Positions 29,263 to 37,909 of a DNA stretch of 64,000 nt are shown here, one piece after another. The stretch covers positions 124,001 through 188,000 of the forward strand of contig NZ_JAQZAO010000001.1 of assembly GCF_028737315.1 (NCBI RefSeq), read 5' to 3'. Numbering within the stretch: the stretch's first letter is position 1; each line of letters opens with the position of its first letter. The stretch comes from Actinomycetospora lemnae (lineage in GTDB: Bacteria > Actinomycetota > Actinomycetes > Mycobacteriales > Pseudonocardiaceae). Under the pieces are notes generated by a model. It was not told the DNA's origin and did not search any database. It was given only the letters and a program-made list of their open reading frames with translations. Both the position numbers and the translations under genes were made by a program.

Positions 29263-31182
29263 TCAACGCCCGCCGATGACGCGGCTGCCCAGCGTCACCG
29301 TCACCTGCCGCGTGCCGCCCGGGGCCTGCAGCGCGAGCGTCACGGACTCGCCCGGCGCCCGCGACTGGATGGCCGCGACGAACGCGTTCGCGTCCTCGAT
29401 GACCCGGTTGTCGACGCCGACCACGACGTCGCCCGCGACGATGCCCGCGGTCGCGGCGGGCCCGCCCGGCTGCACGTCGGCCATCGCCGCGCCGCGCGGG
29501 GCCGCGTCGGCCACCCCGACGCCGATGACGGCCTGGGTCGCCCGGCCGGTGTCGACGAGCTCGGTGGCGAGGCGGCGGGCCTGGTTGATGGGGATCGCGA
29601 ACCCGAGCCCGATGGAGCCGGCCTCCTGGCCCGCGCTGCCGGTGACGCTGGCGATCGCGGTGTTCACGCCGATCACGCGGCCCTGGCCGTCGACGAGGGG
29701 CCCGCCGGAGTTGCCGGGGTTGATCGCGGCGTCGGTCTGGATCGCGTCGAGGACGCTGCTCTGCCCCGCGCCCGAGCCGCCCGCCTCGACCGGGCGCTGC
29801 AGGGCGCTGACGATGCCGGTGGTGACGGTGCCGGAGAGGCCGAGCGGCGAGCCGACGGCGACGACGGTCTGGCCCTGCACGAGATCGTCGGAGTTGCCGA
29901 GCGTCGCCGCGCGCAGCCCGTTGACCCCGGTCGCGCGCACGACGGCGATGTCGGCCGCCGGGGCCGTGCCCACGATCTGCACCGGGGCGGCGCGCCCGTC
30001 GGAGAAGACTGCCTCGAGCCCGCCGCCCTGACCCGCCTGCAGGACGTGGTTGTTGGTCATGATCAGTCCGTCGGCGGAGAGCACGATGCCCGAGCCCTCC
30101 CCTGCCGTGCCGCGGATCTGCACGGCGCTGGGCAGCACGTTCGCGGCGATCTCCTCGATCGACCCGGGCGCCGGCGCCCGCGCGCCGCCTCCGGGGGCCG
30201 GCTCGTCGAGGGCGGTGCCCTGCGAGGAGCTCGACGACCCGCCGCCGCCGATCCCGCCGACGACGACCGCCGCGAGCGCCCCGCCGATCAGGCCCGCGAC
30301 CAGCGCCAGGGCCACCAGCGCCGCCGTGCCGGGGCGTCGCGACGACCCCCCGCCGGCGCCGCCGCCGTACCCGCCCGGCCCCGGGGTGGGCGAACCTCCC
30401 CAGCCCCCGCCGGCGTCACGGGGCCAGCCGCCCGGCGGCGTCGCCGGACCCGCCCCGCTGCCGCCCCAGCCGTAGCCGCCGGACGCCCCGCCCGGCGGCG
30501 TCCCGGACGGCCCGACCGCCGGCGCCTCGCGGGTCTGGGGCGCCGTCGACGGGTACGACGGCGAGGTGCCGAAGGCCGCCGTCGGACCCGAGCCCGCGCC
30601 CGGACCCGAGCCCGCGCCCGGCGACGTCGGCCCGCCCCCGAGCCCCGGGCCCTGCCCGTAGCCCGCGGTCGGCCCGTGTCCCGACGCATGCCCCGCGCCC
30701 TGCCCGCGTCCCGACGCCTGCCCCGCGCCCTGCGCGAACTCGGCCGTCGGACCGCCCGGTCCCGTCCCGAATCCCTGGGTCGCCTGCCCGGAGCCCTGCC
30801 CCGAGCCCGGGGCGAACCCCTGCCCGTACCCCGGTGCCGCGGGCACGCCGGCGGCGGGGGTGGGCGCGCTGTAGGGCGTCGCGCCCTCGTTCGCGCCACC
30901 ACGGCCGGTCGACGCGGTGTCGTACTCGCGCGCCGTGCCCTCGGCCCAGCGCACGCCGCCGGGCCCGGACGGGGTCGACGACCCCGACCCCGACGACCCC
31001 GACGACCCGAACGCCCCGCCCGCACCACCGGCCCCGCCTGCCGAGGCCGGCGAGCCCGACGCGCCGGACGGACCCGCCCCGCCGGTCGAGCCCACCGAGC
31101 CCGACGCCGGGTCCGCCGGCGTGTCGGATCCCGCCCGGCCGGTGCCGTCCGGGGCGGAGGACGCGGCGTCGTTCTCGCTCAT
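29263..31182 (-). CDS. pepD: Membrane-anchored HtrA/DegP-type serine protease (PepD-like)
   Basis: A 639-residue protein: cytoplasmic Gly/Ser/Pro/Ala-rich disordered region (1-280), one transmembrane helix (about 284-306), a trypsin-like protease domain with triad His379 (TNNHV), Asp411 (ADIAVV) and Ser492 (GNSGGPL), and a C-terminal PDZ domain (about 545-635, VQPGGPAATAGIVAGDVVVGV). This is the layout of mycobacterial PepD/HtrA2, an envelope-stress protease/chaperone controlled by MprAB. ATG at 31182 follows GAGAGGG. It is divergent from mprB, unlike the collinear mprA-mprB-pepD-moaB2 order in mycobacteria. Confidence 0.92.
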   Translation of the reverse strand: MSENDAASSAPDGTGRAGSDTPADPASGSVGSTGGAGPSGASGSPASAGGAGGAGGAFGSSGSSGSGSSTPSGPGGVRWAEGTAREYDTASTGRGGANEGATPYSAPTPAAGVPAAPGYGQGFAPGSGQGSGQATQGFGTGPGGPTAEFAQGAGQASGRGQGAGHASGHGPTAGYGQGPGLGGGPTSPGAGSGPGAGSGPTAAFGTSPSYPSTAPQTREAPAVGPSGTPPGGASGGYGWGGSGAGPATPPGGWPRDAGGGWGGSPTPGPGGYGGGAGGGSSRRPGTAALVALALVAGLIGGALAAVVVGGIGGGGSSSSSQGTALDEPAPGGGARAPAPGSIEEIAANVLPSAVQIRGTAGEGSGIVLSADGLIMTNNHVLQAGQGGGLEAVFSDGRAAPVQIVGTAPAADIAVVRATGVNGLRAATLGNSDDLVQGQTVVAVGSPLGLSGTVTTGIVSALQRPVEAGGSGAGQSSVLDAIQTDAAINPGNSGGPLVDGQGRVIGVNTAIASVTGSAGQEAGSIGLGFAIPINQARRLATELVDTGRATQAVIGVGVADAAPRGAAMADVQPGGPAATAGIVAGDVVVGVDNRVIEDANAFVAAIQSRAPGESVTLALQAPGGTRQVTVTLGSRVIGGR

Positions 31183-31265
31183 GTCCCAACCCTCTCGCAT
31201 CGCCCGTGAGGACGCGTCGCCCGGCGCCCGTGCCCGCCGGGGCGCGAACAGGGGAAGCTGGAGGC

Positions 31266-32897
31266 GTGGAACGTCCCGTCACCGGCCCGTCGAGCGCCGG
31301 TCCGCCGGCCGTCGACGACGGCCTCCCGGCGGACCCGCACGACCGGGTGGAGGTCCCGCCCGGCCCCCCGCCCGGTACCCAGGCCGGCACCCAACCCAGT
31401 ACATCGAGCAGTACACCGAGCAGCACGACCAGCACGCCCACCCCGAGCACCGCCCCGGCCGGTCGGGACGACGACACCGACGACCCGCCCCCCGGGCTGG
31501 TGCGCCACATCCTCCAGGGCATCCCGCTGCGCCGGCGGGTCGGCATCCTGGTCTCGGTCGGCGGCGGGCTGCTCGTCGCGCTCATCGCCATCGCGGTGTT
31601 CTTCACCGCCCAGCGGGCGCTCTACGACCAGCTCGACGAGAGCCTCGTGCAGCGCGCCACGGTGGCCGCGTCCGGTGACCTCGCCGACCCCGCGATCCTG
31701 CTGCGCGTCTCGTCCGACGCCCTGGCCGCGGGCGAGGTGCGGGTGGCGATCGTGACCGCCGGCGGCGAGTTCGTCACCCTGCGCGGGAACTCCCCGCCGC
31801 TCGGCGCCGCCGAGGTGTCCGCCGCCCGCCAGGACCCGCCGACCTCGGTGCGTACGGGGGTCGCCGACGGCGAGGTCTACCGCGTGGTCGCGGTGTACGC
31901 GGGCGAGGGCCGGGCCCTGGTGCTCGCCCAGGAGCTCGAACCCACGCGGCGCACGCTCTCGAAGCTCGCCGTCGTCCTGCTCGTCGCGGGCGCCTCGGGC
32001 GTGCTGCTCGCCGCGCTGACCGGCGTCGCGATCGCGCGGGCGGGCCTGCGCCCGGTCGAGCGCCTCATCTCAGCCACCGAGCGGGTGGCGCGCACCGGCG
32101 ACCTGCGGCCGATCCCGGTCACCGGCGGCGACGAGATCGCGCGGCTGACCAGCAGCTTCAACGCCATGCTCGCGGCGCTGGCGTCGTCGATCGAACGCCA
32201 GCGACGGCTCGTCGCCGACGCCGGGCACGAGCTGCGCACGCCGCTGACCTCGCTGCGCACCAACCTCGAGCTGCTCATGGCCTCCGACCGCGCCTCCGAC
32301 CGACCCGGCGCGCCCACCCTGTCCGCGCAGGACCGCGAGGAGCTCCAGGCCGACCTGCGCGCGCAGGTCGACGAGCTGGCGAACCTCATCGGCGACGTCG
32401 TCGAGCTCGCGCGCGACGACCCGCCCGAGGTCGCCGCCGAGCCGCTGGACCTCGCCGACGTCGTCGAACGCGCGCTCGACCGGGCCCGGCGCCGCGCCAC
32501 CGCGGAGAACGTGACGTTCCAGGTCGACCTCGCCTCGTGCGAGGTCACCGGCGACGCGAACGCCCTCGAGCGGGCCGCGCTGAACCTGCTCGACAACGCC
32601 GCGAAGTGGAGCCCGCCGGGCGGGACGGTGCGGGTGACCCTCCGGGCCGGCGTCGCGCCGGAGCGGCCGGGCACGGCGGTGCTCGAGGTGGCCGACAGCG
32701 GCCCGGGCATCGCCGACGAGGAGCTCGACCTCGTCTTCGAGCGCTTCTACCGCTCGCTCGACGCGCGGACGATGAGCGGGTCGGGGCTCGGGCTCTCGAT
32801 CGTCGCCCAGGTCGCCGACCGGCACCACGGCGGCGTCTCGGCGCACCGGGCTCCCGAGGGCGGGGCGCTCCTGCGGTTCTGGATGCCCCGCCGCTGA
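31266..32897 (+). CDS. mprB: Envelope-stress sensor histidine kinase (MprB-like)
   Basis: A 543-residue two-transmembrane sensor kinase. Disordered N-terminus (1-75), first helix about 92-115, extracytoplasmic sensor about 116-233, second helix about 234-257, HAMP, DHp with phospho-acceptor His321 (DAGHELRTPLTSLRTN), and ATPase domain with NLLDNAAKW, DSGPGIAD and GLGLSIV. Context (pepD, moaB, mprA) supports MprB. It is not co-transcribed with its regulator mprA, which lies 1.4 kb away on the opposite strand. GTG at 31266 is a reasonable start, with GGGGAAG upstream. Confidence 0.88.
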   Translation: MERPVTGPSSAGPPAVDDGLPADPHDRVEVPPGPPPGTQAGTQPSTSSSTPSSTTSTPTPSTAPAGRDDDTDDPPPGLVRHILQGIPLRRRVGILVSVGGGLLVALIAIAVFFTAQRALYDQLDESLVQRATVAASGDLADPAILLRVSSDALAAGEVRVAIVTAGGEFVTLRGNSPPLGAAEVSAARQDPPTSVRTGVADGEVYRVVAVYAGEGRALVLAQELEPTRRTLSKLAVVLLVAGASGVLLAALTGVAIARAGLRPVERLISATERVARTGDLRPIPVTGGDEIARLTSSFNAMLAALASSIERQRRLVADAGHELRTPLTSLRTNLELLMASDRASDRPGAPTLSAQDREELQADLRAQVDELANLIGDVVELARDDPPEVAAEPLDLADVVERALDRARRRATAENVTFQVDLASCEVTGDANALERAALNLLDNAAKWSPPGGTVRVTLRAGVAPERPGTAVLEVADSGPGIADEELDLVFERFYRSLDARTMSGSGLGLSIVAQVADRHHGGVSAHRAPEGGALLRFWMPRR

Positions 32898-32965
32898 CGG
32901 TGCTCTGCACACGGCACCCCGCCGACGTTCCACAGGCCGCTCACGGAGCGTCACCCGGTCTGTAC

Positions 32966-33006
32966 GTATCCCTGTGACGCGGCTTACGGTCGGCTTGGAT
33001 ACAAGC
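32966..33006 (+). promoter_or_regulatory. Candidate operator before the luciferase-like monooxygenase
   Basis: A 14-bp dyad GCTTG-GATA-CAAGC (32993-33006) overlaps the right half of a wider inverted repeat GTATCC (32966-32971) / GGATAC (32997-33002). It lies 20 bp before the GTG of the flavin monooxygenase gene. GntR-like operators have similar form, but the regulator is unknown. Confidence 0.4.
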
Positions 33007-33025
33007 ACGCCGAGAGGGAGACCCC

Positions 33026-34216
33026 GTGAGCAGACTGCGCTTCGGCACGTTCCTGGCCCCGTTCCACCGGGCCGGTGAGAACCCGACCCTCGCCCTGCAG
33101 CGCGACCTCGAGCTGATGGAGCACCTCGACGCGCTGGGCGTCGACGAGGCCTGGATCGGCGAGCACCACTCGGCGGGCAGCGAGATCATCGCGTCGCCGG
33201 AGATCTTCATCGCGGCCGCGGCCGAGCGGACCCGGCGGATCAATCTCGGCACCGGCGTCACCTCGGCGAGCTACCACAACCCGCTGTGGGTGGCCGACCG
33301 CATGGTCCTGCTCGACCACCTCACCCGCGGCCGCTCGATGCTCGGCGTCGGCCCCGGCTCGCTGCCCAGCGACTCGTCGATGATCGGCCTGAACCCCACC
33401 GACACCCGCGAGCTGCTCGACGTCAACCTCGACATCATCATGCGGCTGCTGCGCGGCGAGGTCGTCACCGAGCAGACCAAGACCCACAACCTCGTCGAGG
33501 CCCAGCTGCAGCTGCGCCCCTACACCGAGCCGTGCTTCGACATCGCGGTCGCGGCCGTCGCGTCGCCCACCGGGCCGCGGATGGCGGGGCGCCACGGCGT
33601 GGGCCTGCTCTCGATCGGCGCGACGCTGACCCAGGACGGGTTCGACGCGCTCGCCCACCACTGGAGCGTCGTCGAGGAGCGCGCCCAGCACTACGGGCAG
33701 CCGACCCCGGACCGCGAGAAGTGGCGGCTGGTCGGGCTCATGCACATCGCGGAGACCAAGGAGCAGGCGTACCGGGACGTCGAGTACGGCATCGAGTCCT
33801 GGTTCCGCTACTTCCAGAAGACGGCGGCCTTCCCGCAGATGGCGGTCGAGGGCGGCGACGTCAAGGAGATGATCGACTTCATCAACGAGGCCGGCATCGG
33901 GGCGATCGGGACGCCGGAGGACGCGCGGGCGCAGGTCCAGCGCCTGGCCGACCAGTCCGGCGGCTTCGGCGCCATGCTGCTCCTCGGCCACGAGTGGGCC
34001 AACCCGCAGGCGACGAAGCGCTCGTGGGAGCTCCTCGCCCAGGAGGTCATGCCCCACTTCCAGGGCGCGACGTGGGGCGGGCGCACGCACGCCGAGTCGA
34101 CCCAGGCCGCCAAGGAGCGCGCGGGCCTGCGGCGTGACGAGTTCGCGGCCACGCAGCTCGAGGCCGTCGACCACATGACCAAGAAGTACGCCGACGAGGT
34201 GGCGGCGAAGGGCTGA
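33026..34216 (+). CDS. LLM-class flavin-dependent monooxygenase
   Basis: A 396-residue bacterial-luciferase-like TIM-barrel protein: RLRFGTFLAPFHRAGENPTLALQRDLELMEHLDALG at the N-terminus, then DEAWIGEHHSAG, INLGTGVTSASYHNPLWVADRMVLLDHLTRGR and MLGVGPGSLPSDSSMIGL, the FMN-binding surface of the family. It uses reduced FMN to oxygenate an organic substrate, possibly a terpene or alkane-like compound (limonene monooxygenase-type proteins look similar), but the substrate is not determinable. GAGAGGGAGA precedes the GTG. It sits between mprB and mprA. Confidence 0.85.
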   Translation: MSRLRFGTFLAPFHRAGENPTLALQRDLELMEHLDALGVDEAWIGEHHSAGSEIIASPEIFIAAAAERTRRINLGTGVTSASYHNPLWVADRMVLLDHLTRGRSMLGVGPGSLPSDSSMIGLNPTDTRELLDVNLDIIMRLLRGEVVTEQTKTHNLVEAQLQLRPYTEPCFDIAVAAVASPTGPRMAGRHGVGLLSIGATLTQDGFDALAHHWSVVEERAQHYGQPTPDREKWRLVGLMHIAETKEQAYRDVEYGIESWFRYFQKTAAFPQMAVEGGDVKEMIDFINEAGIGAIGTPEDARAQVQRLADQSGGFGAMLLLGHEWANPQATKRSWELLAQEVMPHFQGATWGGRTHAESTQAAKERAGLRRDEFAATQLEAVDHMTKKYADEVAAKG

Positions 34217-34225
34217 CCTCTCCGC

Positions 34226-34261
34226 GAGCGGACTTCGGGGCTGTGGCCCCGAAGTCCGCTC
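34226..34261. terminator. Bidirectional terminator between monooxygenase and mprA
   Basis: Perfect 15-bp arms GAGCGGACTTCGGGG / CCCCGAAGTCCGCTC with a 6-nt loop lie between the convergent stop codons. Confidence 0.85.
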
Positions 34262-34267
34262 ACGTCC

Positions 34268-34960
34268 TCACGGCGCCGTCTCCCGCAGCACGTAGCCGAC
34301 GCCGCGGACGGTGTGGATGAGGCGCGCCTCGCCCTCGGCCTCGGTCTTGCGCCGCAGGTAGCCGACGTAGACCTCGAGGGCGTTGCCCGTCGTGGGGAAG
34401 TCGTAGCCCCAGACGTCCTCGAGGATGCGGCTGCGGGTCAGCACGCGGCGCGGGTTGGCCATGAACAGCTCGAGCAGCGAGAACTCCGTGCGCGTGAGGC
34501 TGATCGGCCGCTCGCCGCGACGGACCTCGCGGGTCACGGGGTCGAGGGAGAGGTCGGCGAAGCGCAGCGGCTCGGGGTCGGGCGTGCCCGCCTCCTCCGG
34601 CGTCGTCCGGCGCAGCAGCGCGCGCAGCCGGGCCAGCAGCTCCTCGAGGGCGAAGGGCTTGGCGAGGTAGTCGTCGGCGCCCGCATCGAGGCCGGCGACA
34701 CGGTCGGACACCGCCTCGCGCGCGGTGAGCACGAGCACGGGGATGTCGTCGCCGGCGTTGCGCAGCCGCCGGCACACCTCGAGCCCGTCGACCCGCGGCA
34801 TCATCACGTCGAGGACGAGCGCGTCGGGACGCTGGCCGGCGATGGCGTCGAGCGCCTGCTGCCCGTCGGCGGCGAGCTCGACCTGGTAGCCGTTGAACGC
34901 CAGCGAGCGGCGCAGGGAGTCGCGCACCGCCCGGTCGTCGTCCGCGACGAGGATCCGCAT
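34268..34960 (-). CDS. mprA: OmpR-family response regulator (MprA-like)
   Basis: A 230-residue regulator: receiver domain with acidic pair DDD (7-9), phospho-acceptor Asp51 ([12 protein letters not shown]) and Lys101 (YLAKPF), followed by a winged-helix DNA-binding domain ([31 protein letters not shown]). It is the likely partner of MprB. ATG at 34960 lacks a clear Shine-Dalgarno. A tandem 11-bp-spaced repeat upstream (34982-34999) is a candidate autoregulatory site. Convergent with the monooxygenase, divergent from the L,D-transpeptidase gene. Confidence 0.92.
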   Translation of the reverse strand: MRILVADDDRAVRDSLRRSLAFNGYQVELAADGQQALDAIAGQRPDALVLDVMMPRVDGLEVCRRLRNAGDDIPVLVLTAREAVSDRVAGLDAGADDYLAKPFALEELLARLRALLRRTTPEEAGTPDPEPLRFADLSLDPVTREVRRGERPISLTRTEFSLLELFMANPRRVLTRSRILEDVWGYDFPTTGNALEVYVGYLRRKTEAEGEARLIHTVRGVGYVLRETAP

Positions 34961-34981
34961 GGGGACAGTGTGAGCCCGGGG

Positions 34982-34999
34982 CCTGAGATCGTCCTGAGA
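34982..34999 (-). promoter_or_regulatory. Direct repeat with 11-bp period: candidate MprA site
   Basis: On the minus strand TCTCAGG occurs twice with an 11-bp period (plus strand CCTGAGA at 34982-34988 and 34993-34999), about 20 bp upstream of the mprA ATG. OmpR-type regulators bind tandem half-sites about one helical turn apart, and loosely conserved direct repeats are reported for MprA. Confidence 0.55.
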
Positions 35000-35167
35000 C
35001 GTCGGACGACCTGACCACGTGCCGGGGGTATCCGATCCGCCCGACATGTCTGGGATGTCCGAGACCGGATCGACACCCGCGACACGCAACCGCGCCCGGT
35101 CCCCCGGCGTCTCGGTCGTGGAGGATGTCGGGGCAGGATCTCCCCGGATCGGGACAAGGGGGACGGT

Positions 35168-36382
35168 GTGGCGAGGACGCAGTGCAGCCGGGGCGGCCGC
35201 GCGGTGCGGGGTGGCGGGCTCGGACGGGCGACGATGGGCCCGCTCGTGGTGCTGCTCGCGGTGGTGGCCCTGGTGGCCGGGTGCGCGGGGACGGTCGCGC
35301 CCCCGCCCGTGCCGCCGGTCGCCCTGAGCGCCTCGGTCGCGCCGGGCGCGGTCGACGTCGCGCCCGCCGAGCCCCTCGTCGTGTCCGCCGCGGGCGGGCG
35401 GCTGACCGCGGTGACCGTGACGCCCACCGGCGCGGCCCCGCTCCAGGGCACCCTCGACCCGGCGGGTACGCGCTGGACGAGCCCGCAGCTCGCCTACGGC
35501 ACGGAGTACCGCGTGTCGGCCGCGGGCGTCGACGAGCAGGGCCGGCCGGGCGCCCCGCTGGAGCAGACGTTCCGCACGGTCGCGCCCGAGGAGATGCTCG
35601 AGATCAGGAGCATCCGGCCCACCGACGGGCAGACCGTCGGGATCGCCATGCCGATCTCGATCACCTTCGAGTCGCCGGTCACCGACCGGGCCGCGGTGGA
35701 GCGCCGCGTGTCGGTGCAGACCTCGGTGCCGACCGAGGGCTCGTTCCGCTGGATGTCCGACGAGCAGCTCAACTGGCGCCCGAAGGAGTACTGGCGGCCG
35801 GGGACGCAGGTCACGGTGGACGCACGGCTGCACGGCGTCGACAGCGGCGGGGGCGTCTGGGGCGAGGAGGACCGGTCGTTCTCGTTCACCATCGGCCGCG
35901 ACCAGCGCGCCCGCGGCGACGTCAACCAGCACACGCTCGTGCTCTACCAGGACGGCCAGGAGCTGCGCAGCCTCCCGGCGTCGTACGGCCGCGACATCTA
36001 CCCGACGCAGTACGGCATCCACGTCGCGTTCGAGAAGCACGAGATCAAGCGCATGCGCTCGGACACGTGGGGCGGGCCCGCCGAGGGCCAGCCCGGGTTC
36101 TACGACCAGAACCTGCCGCTCGCCGTGCGCATCTCCAACAACGGCGAGTTCGTGCACGTCAACCCGGACTCGGTCAGCGCGCAGGGCCGTCGCAACGTCT
36201 CGCACGGCTGCGTCAACCTGTCGCCGGCCAACGGCGAGTTCTTCTACAACTGGGTGCAGATGGGCGACCCGGTGGAGATCGTCGGCTCGAGCCGCCCGCT
36301 GACCACGCGCGACGGCGACATCGCGGACTGGACGATCCCCTGGGACGAGTACCGCCGGGGCTCGGCGCTCGCGTCAGCCTGA
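35168..36382 (+). CDS. L,D-transpeptidase lipoprotein (YkuD; LdtMt2-like)
   Basis: Forms 3-3 peptidoglycan cross-links outside the cell. The 404-residue protein starts with a basic region, hydrophobic helix and lipobox LVAGC (lipidated Cys39). Two Ig-like domains follow (about 50-250), and the YkuD catalytic domain ends with VSHGCVNLS, nucleophile Cys348 with an upstream His in FVHVNP. Length and order match mycobacterial Ldt enzymes. GTG at 35168 preceded by AGGGGGAC. Its divergent position from mprA suggests envelope-stress control. Its 3' end overlaps the convergent GH43 gene by 9 bp. Confidence 0.93.
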   Translation: MARTQCSRGGRAVRGGGLGRATMGPLVVLLAVVALVAGCAGTVAPPPVPPVALSASVAPGAVDVAPAEPLVVSAAGGRLTAVTVTPTGAAPLQGTLDPAGTRWTSPQLAYGTEYRVSAAGVDEQGRPGAPLEQTFRTVAPEEMLEIRSIRPTDGQTVGIAMPISITFESPVTDRAAVERRVSVQTSVPTEGSFRWMSDEQLNWRPKEYWRPGTQVTVDARLHGVDSGGGVWGEEDRSFSFTIGRDQRARGDVNQHTLVLYQDGQELRSLPASYGRDIYPTQYGIHVAFEKHEIKRMRSDTWGGPAEGQPGFYDQNLPLAVRISNNGEFVHVNPDSVSAQGRRNVSHGCVNLSPANGEFFYNWVQMGDPVEIVGSSRPLTTRDGDIADWTIPWDEYRRGSALASA

Positions 36383-37279
36383 CGCGAGCGGTCCCTCGCT
36401 GGTCATCCGGACCCGCTCGAGGCGCCCGTCGGGGTCGTGGTGGAGGCGGTCGACGCACACCGAGCGGCGTCGGCTGCCCCCGCCCGGCAGCCCGCCGTTG
36501 TGGTAGAAGAACCACCACCGTCCCCCGAACGCCACAGGACACGGGCGGTTGGTCGCGCAGTTGCCCGCGAGCTCGTTGACGATCCCCTCGACCGTCCACG
36601 GCCCCTCGGGCCGGCGGCTGCGCGCCCAGGCGACGCGCTGCGGGTAGCCGTGGCCGTAGCAGAGGTAGAACCAACCGTCCCGCTCGTGGACGTGCACGCC
36701 CTCCTCGAAGCCGGGCAGCTCGATCTCGGTGACCGGCCCCGCGAGGGCGGTCATGGTGTCGTCGAGCGGCGCGGTGAAGCACCGGTGCTTGCCCCACCAC
36801 AGGCGCGCCTGCCCGTCGTGGACGTGCACCCACGGGTCGTTGGTGTGGTCCTGCCCGTCGCCGACACGACCGTCGGGCACGTCATCGGTGACGAGCGCGG
36901 CCCCGAGCGCGTCGCGGAACGGGCCGGTCGGGCTGTCGGCGACGGCCACCCCGATCGCCCCGCCCGGCACCGTGGCGTGGTTCGTCGCGACGTACCACCA
37001 GAACCGGCCGTGCCGCTCGACGACGCAGCCCGCCTTGGCCCCGTCGCGCGCCCAGGCGAAGTCCTCGACGCGCAGCAGCGGGCCGTGCGGGGTCCACGTC
37101 CGCAGGTCGGACGAGGAGAAGCACAGCCAGTCGCGCATGACGTAGCGCGACGCGTCGGGCGGGGCCTCGTCGTGGCCGGTGTAGAGGTAGGCGACCCCGT
37201 CGTGGACGAGGACGGCCGGGTCGGACGTGTAGACGTCCCGGATGATCGGGTTGCCGTCGGGGACCGGTACCTCGCCCAT
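36374..37279 (-). CDS. Glycoside hydrolase family 43-like protein
   Basis: A 301-residue five-bladed beta-propeller candidate with the GH43 opening NPIIRDVYTSDPAVLVHDGVAYLYTGHDE (Asp20 as putative general base), a mid-protein TNDPWVHVHDGQARLWWGK, and an acidic pair in FEEGVHVHERDGWFYLCY as candidate acid. There is no signal peptide, so it would act on imported oligosaccharides, perhaps arabinosides or xylosides. Carbohydrate specificity is not readable. It overlaps the L,D-transpeptidase gene tail to tail. Confidence 0.8.
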   Translation of the reverse strand: MGEVPVPDGNPIIRDVYTSDPAVLVHDGVAYLYTGHDEAPPDASRYVMRDWLCFSSSDLRTWTPHGPLLRVEDFAWARDGAKAGCVVERHGRFWWYVATNHATVPGGAIGVAVADSPTGPFRDALGAALVTDDVPDGRVGDGQDHTNDPWVHVHDGQARLWWGKHRCFTAPLDDTMTALAGPVTEIELPGFEEGVHVHERDGWFYLCYGHGYPQRVAWARSRRPEGPWTVEGIVNELAGNCATNRPCPVAFGGRWWFFYHNGGLPGGGSRRRSVCVDRLHHDPDGRLERVRMTSEGPLASG

Positions 37280-37319
37280 GCCGACGCACCGTACGGGCGG
37301 GGACCGACAGCCCCGGACC

Positions 37320-37895
37320 TCAGAACTCCGCGCGGACCAGGCCGAGCACCTCGGCGCGCCAGTCGGCGTAGGCCTTGCCGATCGCCTCGCGGTTGCCGGT
37401 CTGCTCGGGGGTCGACGAGCTCTCGGGGTCCGACGCGTCGATCTTGGCGGCGATGTCGGCGCCGCTCCAGTCCGGCCCGGCGGTGCGCACGCGCAGGTGG
37501 GCGGGCGCGCGCTCGGCGCGCAGGGCGTGGGCGAGCACCCGCATCAGCGCGGTGCGGGCCTGCTGGTCGTCGGGGGCGTCGATGTCGACGTTGGTCTGCC
37601 CGCCGACGAGGATCACCGTCGCCGACTCCGCGAGGTGGGGCAGCACGGTCTCGGCGGCGCGGAAGCGGGAGAGCAGGCCCTCGGAGAGGAACTGCTCGAC
37701 GCGGGAGACGAGGCTGCCGGAGCGCGGCGTCATGGCCACCGGCAGCTGCACGTACGCGTCGAACGTCGTCCCGCGCACCGCTTCCCCGAGCCGGTCGAGG
37801 GTGTCGACCACCGTCGTCTCCGCCCCCGTCGCACGGATGGCCTCGGCCACCTCCGCCAGTCGCTCGCCGCCACCGGTCACCAACACCGTCGTCAT
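37320..37895 (-). CDS. Short-chain dehydrogenase-like Rossmann protein
   Basis: A 191-residue NAD(P)-binding protein with VLVTGGGERLAEVAEAIRATGAE at the N-terminus. It is shorter than a normal SDR (about 250), and the Tyr-x-x-x-Lys active site is not evident: the region expected to hold it reads QQARTALMRVLAHAL. A binding or degenerate enzyme role is possible. ATG at 37895 follows TAGGGT (37909-37904) by 8 nt, so it is probably leaderless. Confidence 0.7.
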   Translation of the reverse strand: MTTVLVTGGGERLAEVAEAIRATGAETTVVDTLDRLGEAVRGTTFDAYVQLPVAMTPRSGSLVSRVEQFLSEGLLSRFRAAETVLPHLAESATVILVGGQTNVDIDAPDDQQARTALMRVLAHALRAERAPAHLRVRTAGPDWSGADIAAKIDASDPESSSTPEQTGNREAIGKAYADWRAEVLGLVRAEF

Positions 37896-37903
37896 GGCGC
37901 GAG

Positions 37904-37909
37904 ACCCTA
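37904..37909 (-). promoter_or_regulatory. -10 box of a leaderless transcript (SDR-like gene)
   Basis: TAGGGT on the minus strand ends 8 nt before the ATG at 37895. It overlaps the stop codon of the upstream WYL regulator gene, so the promoter lies at that gene's 3' end. Confidence 0.5.
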
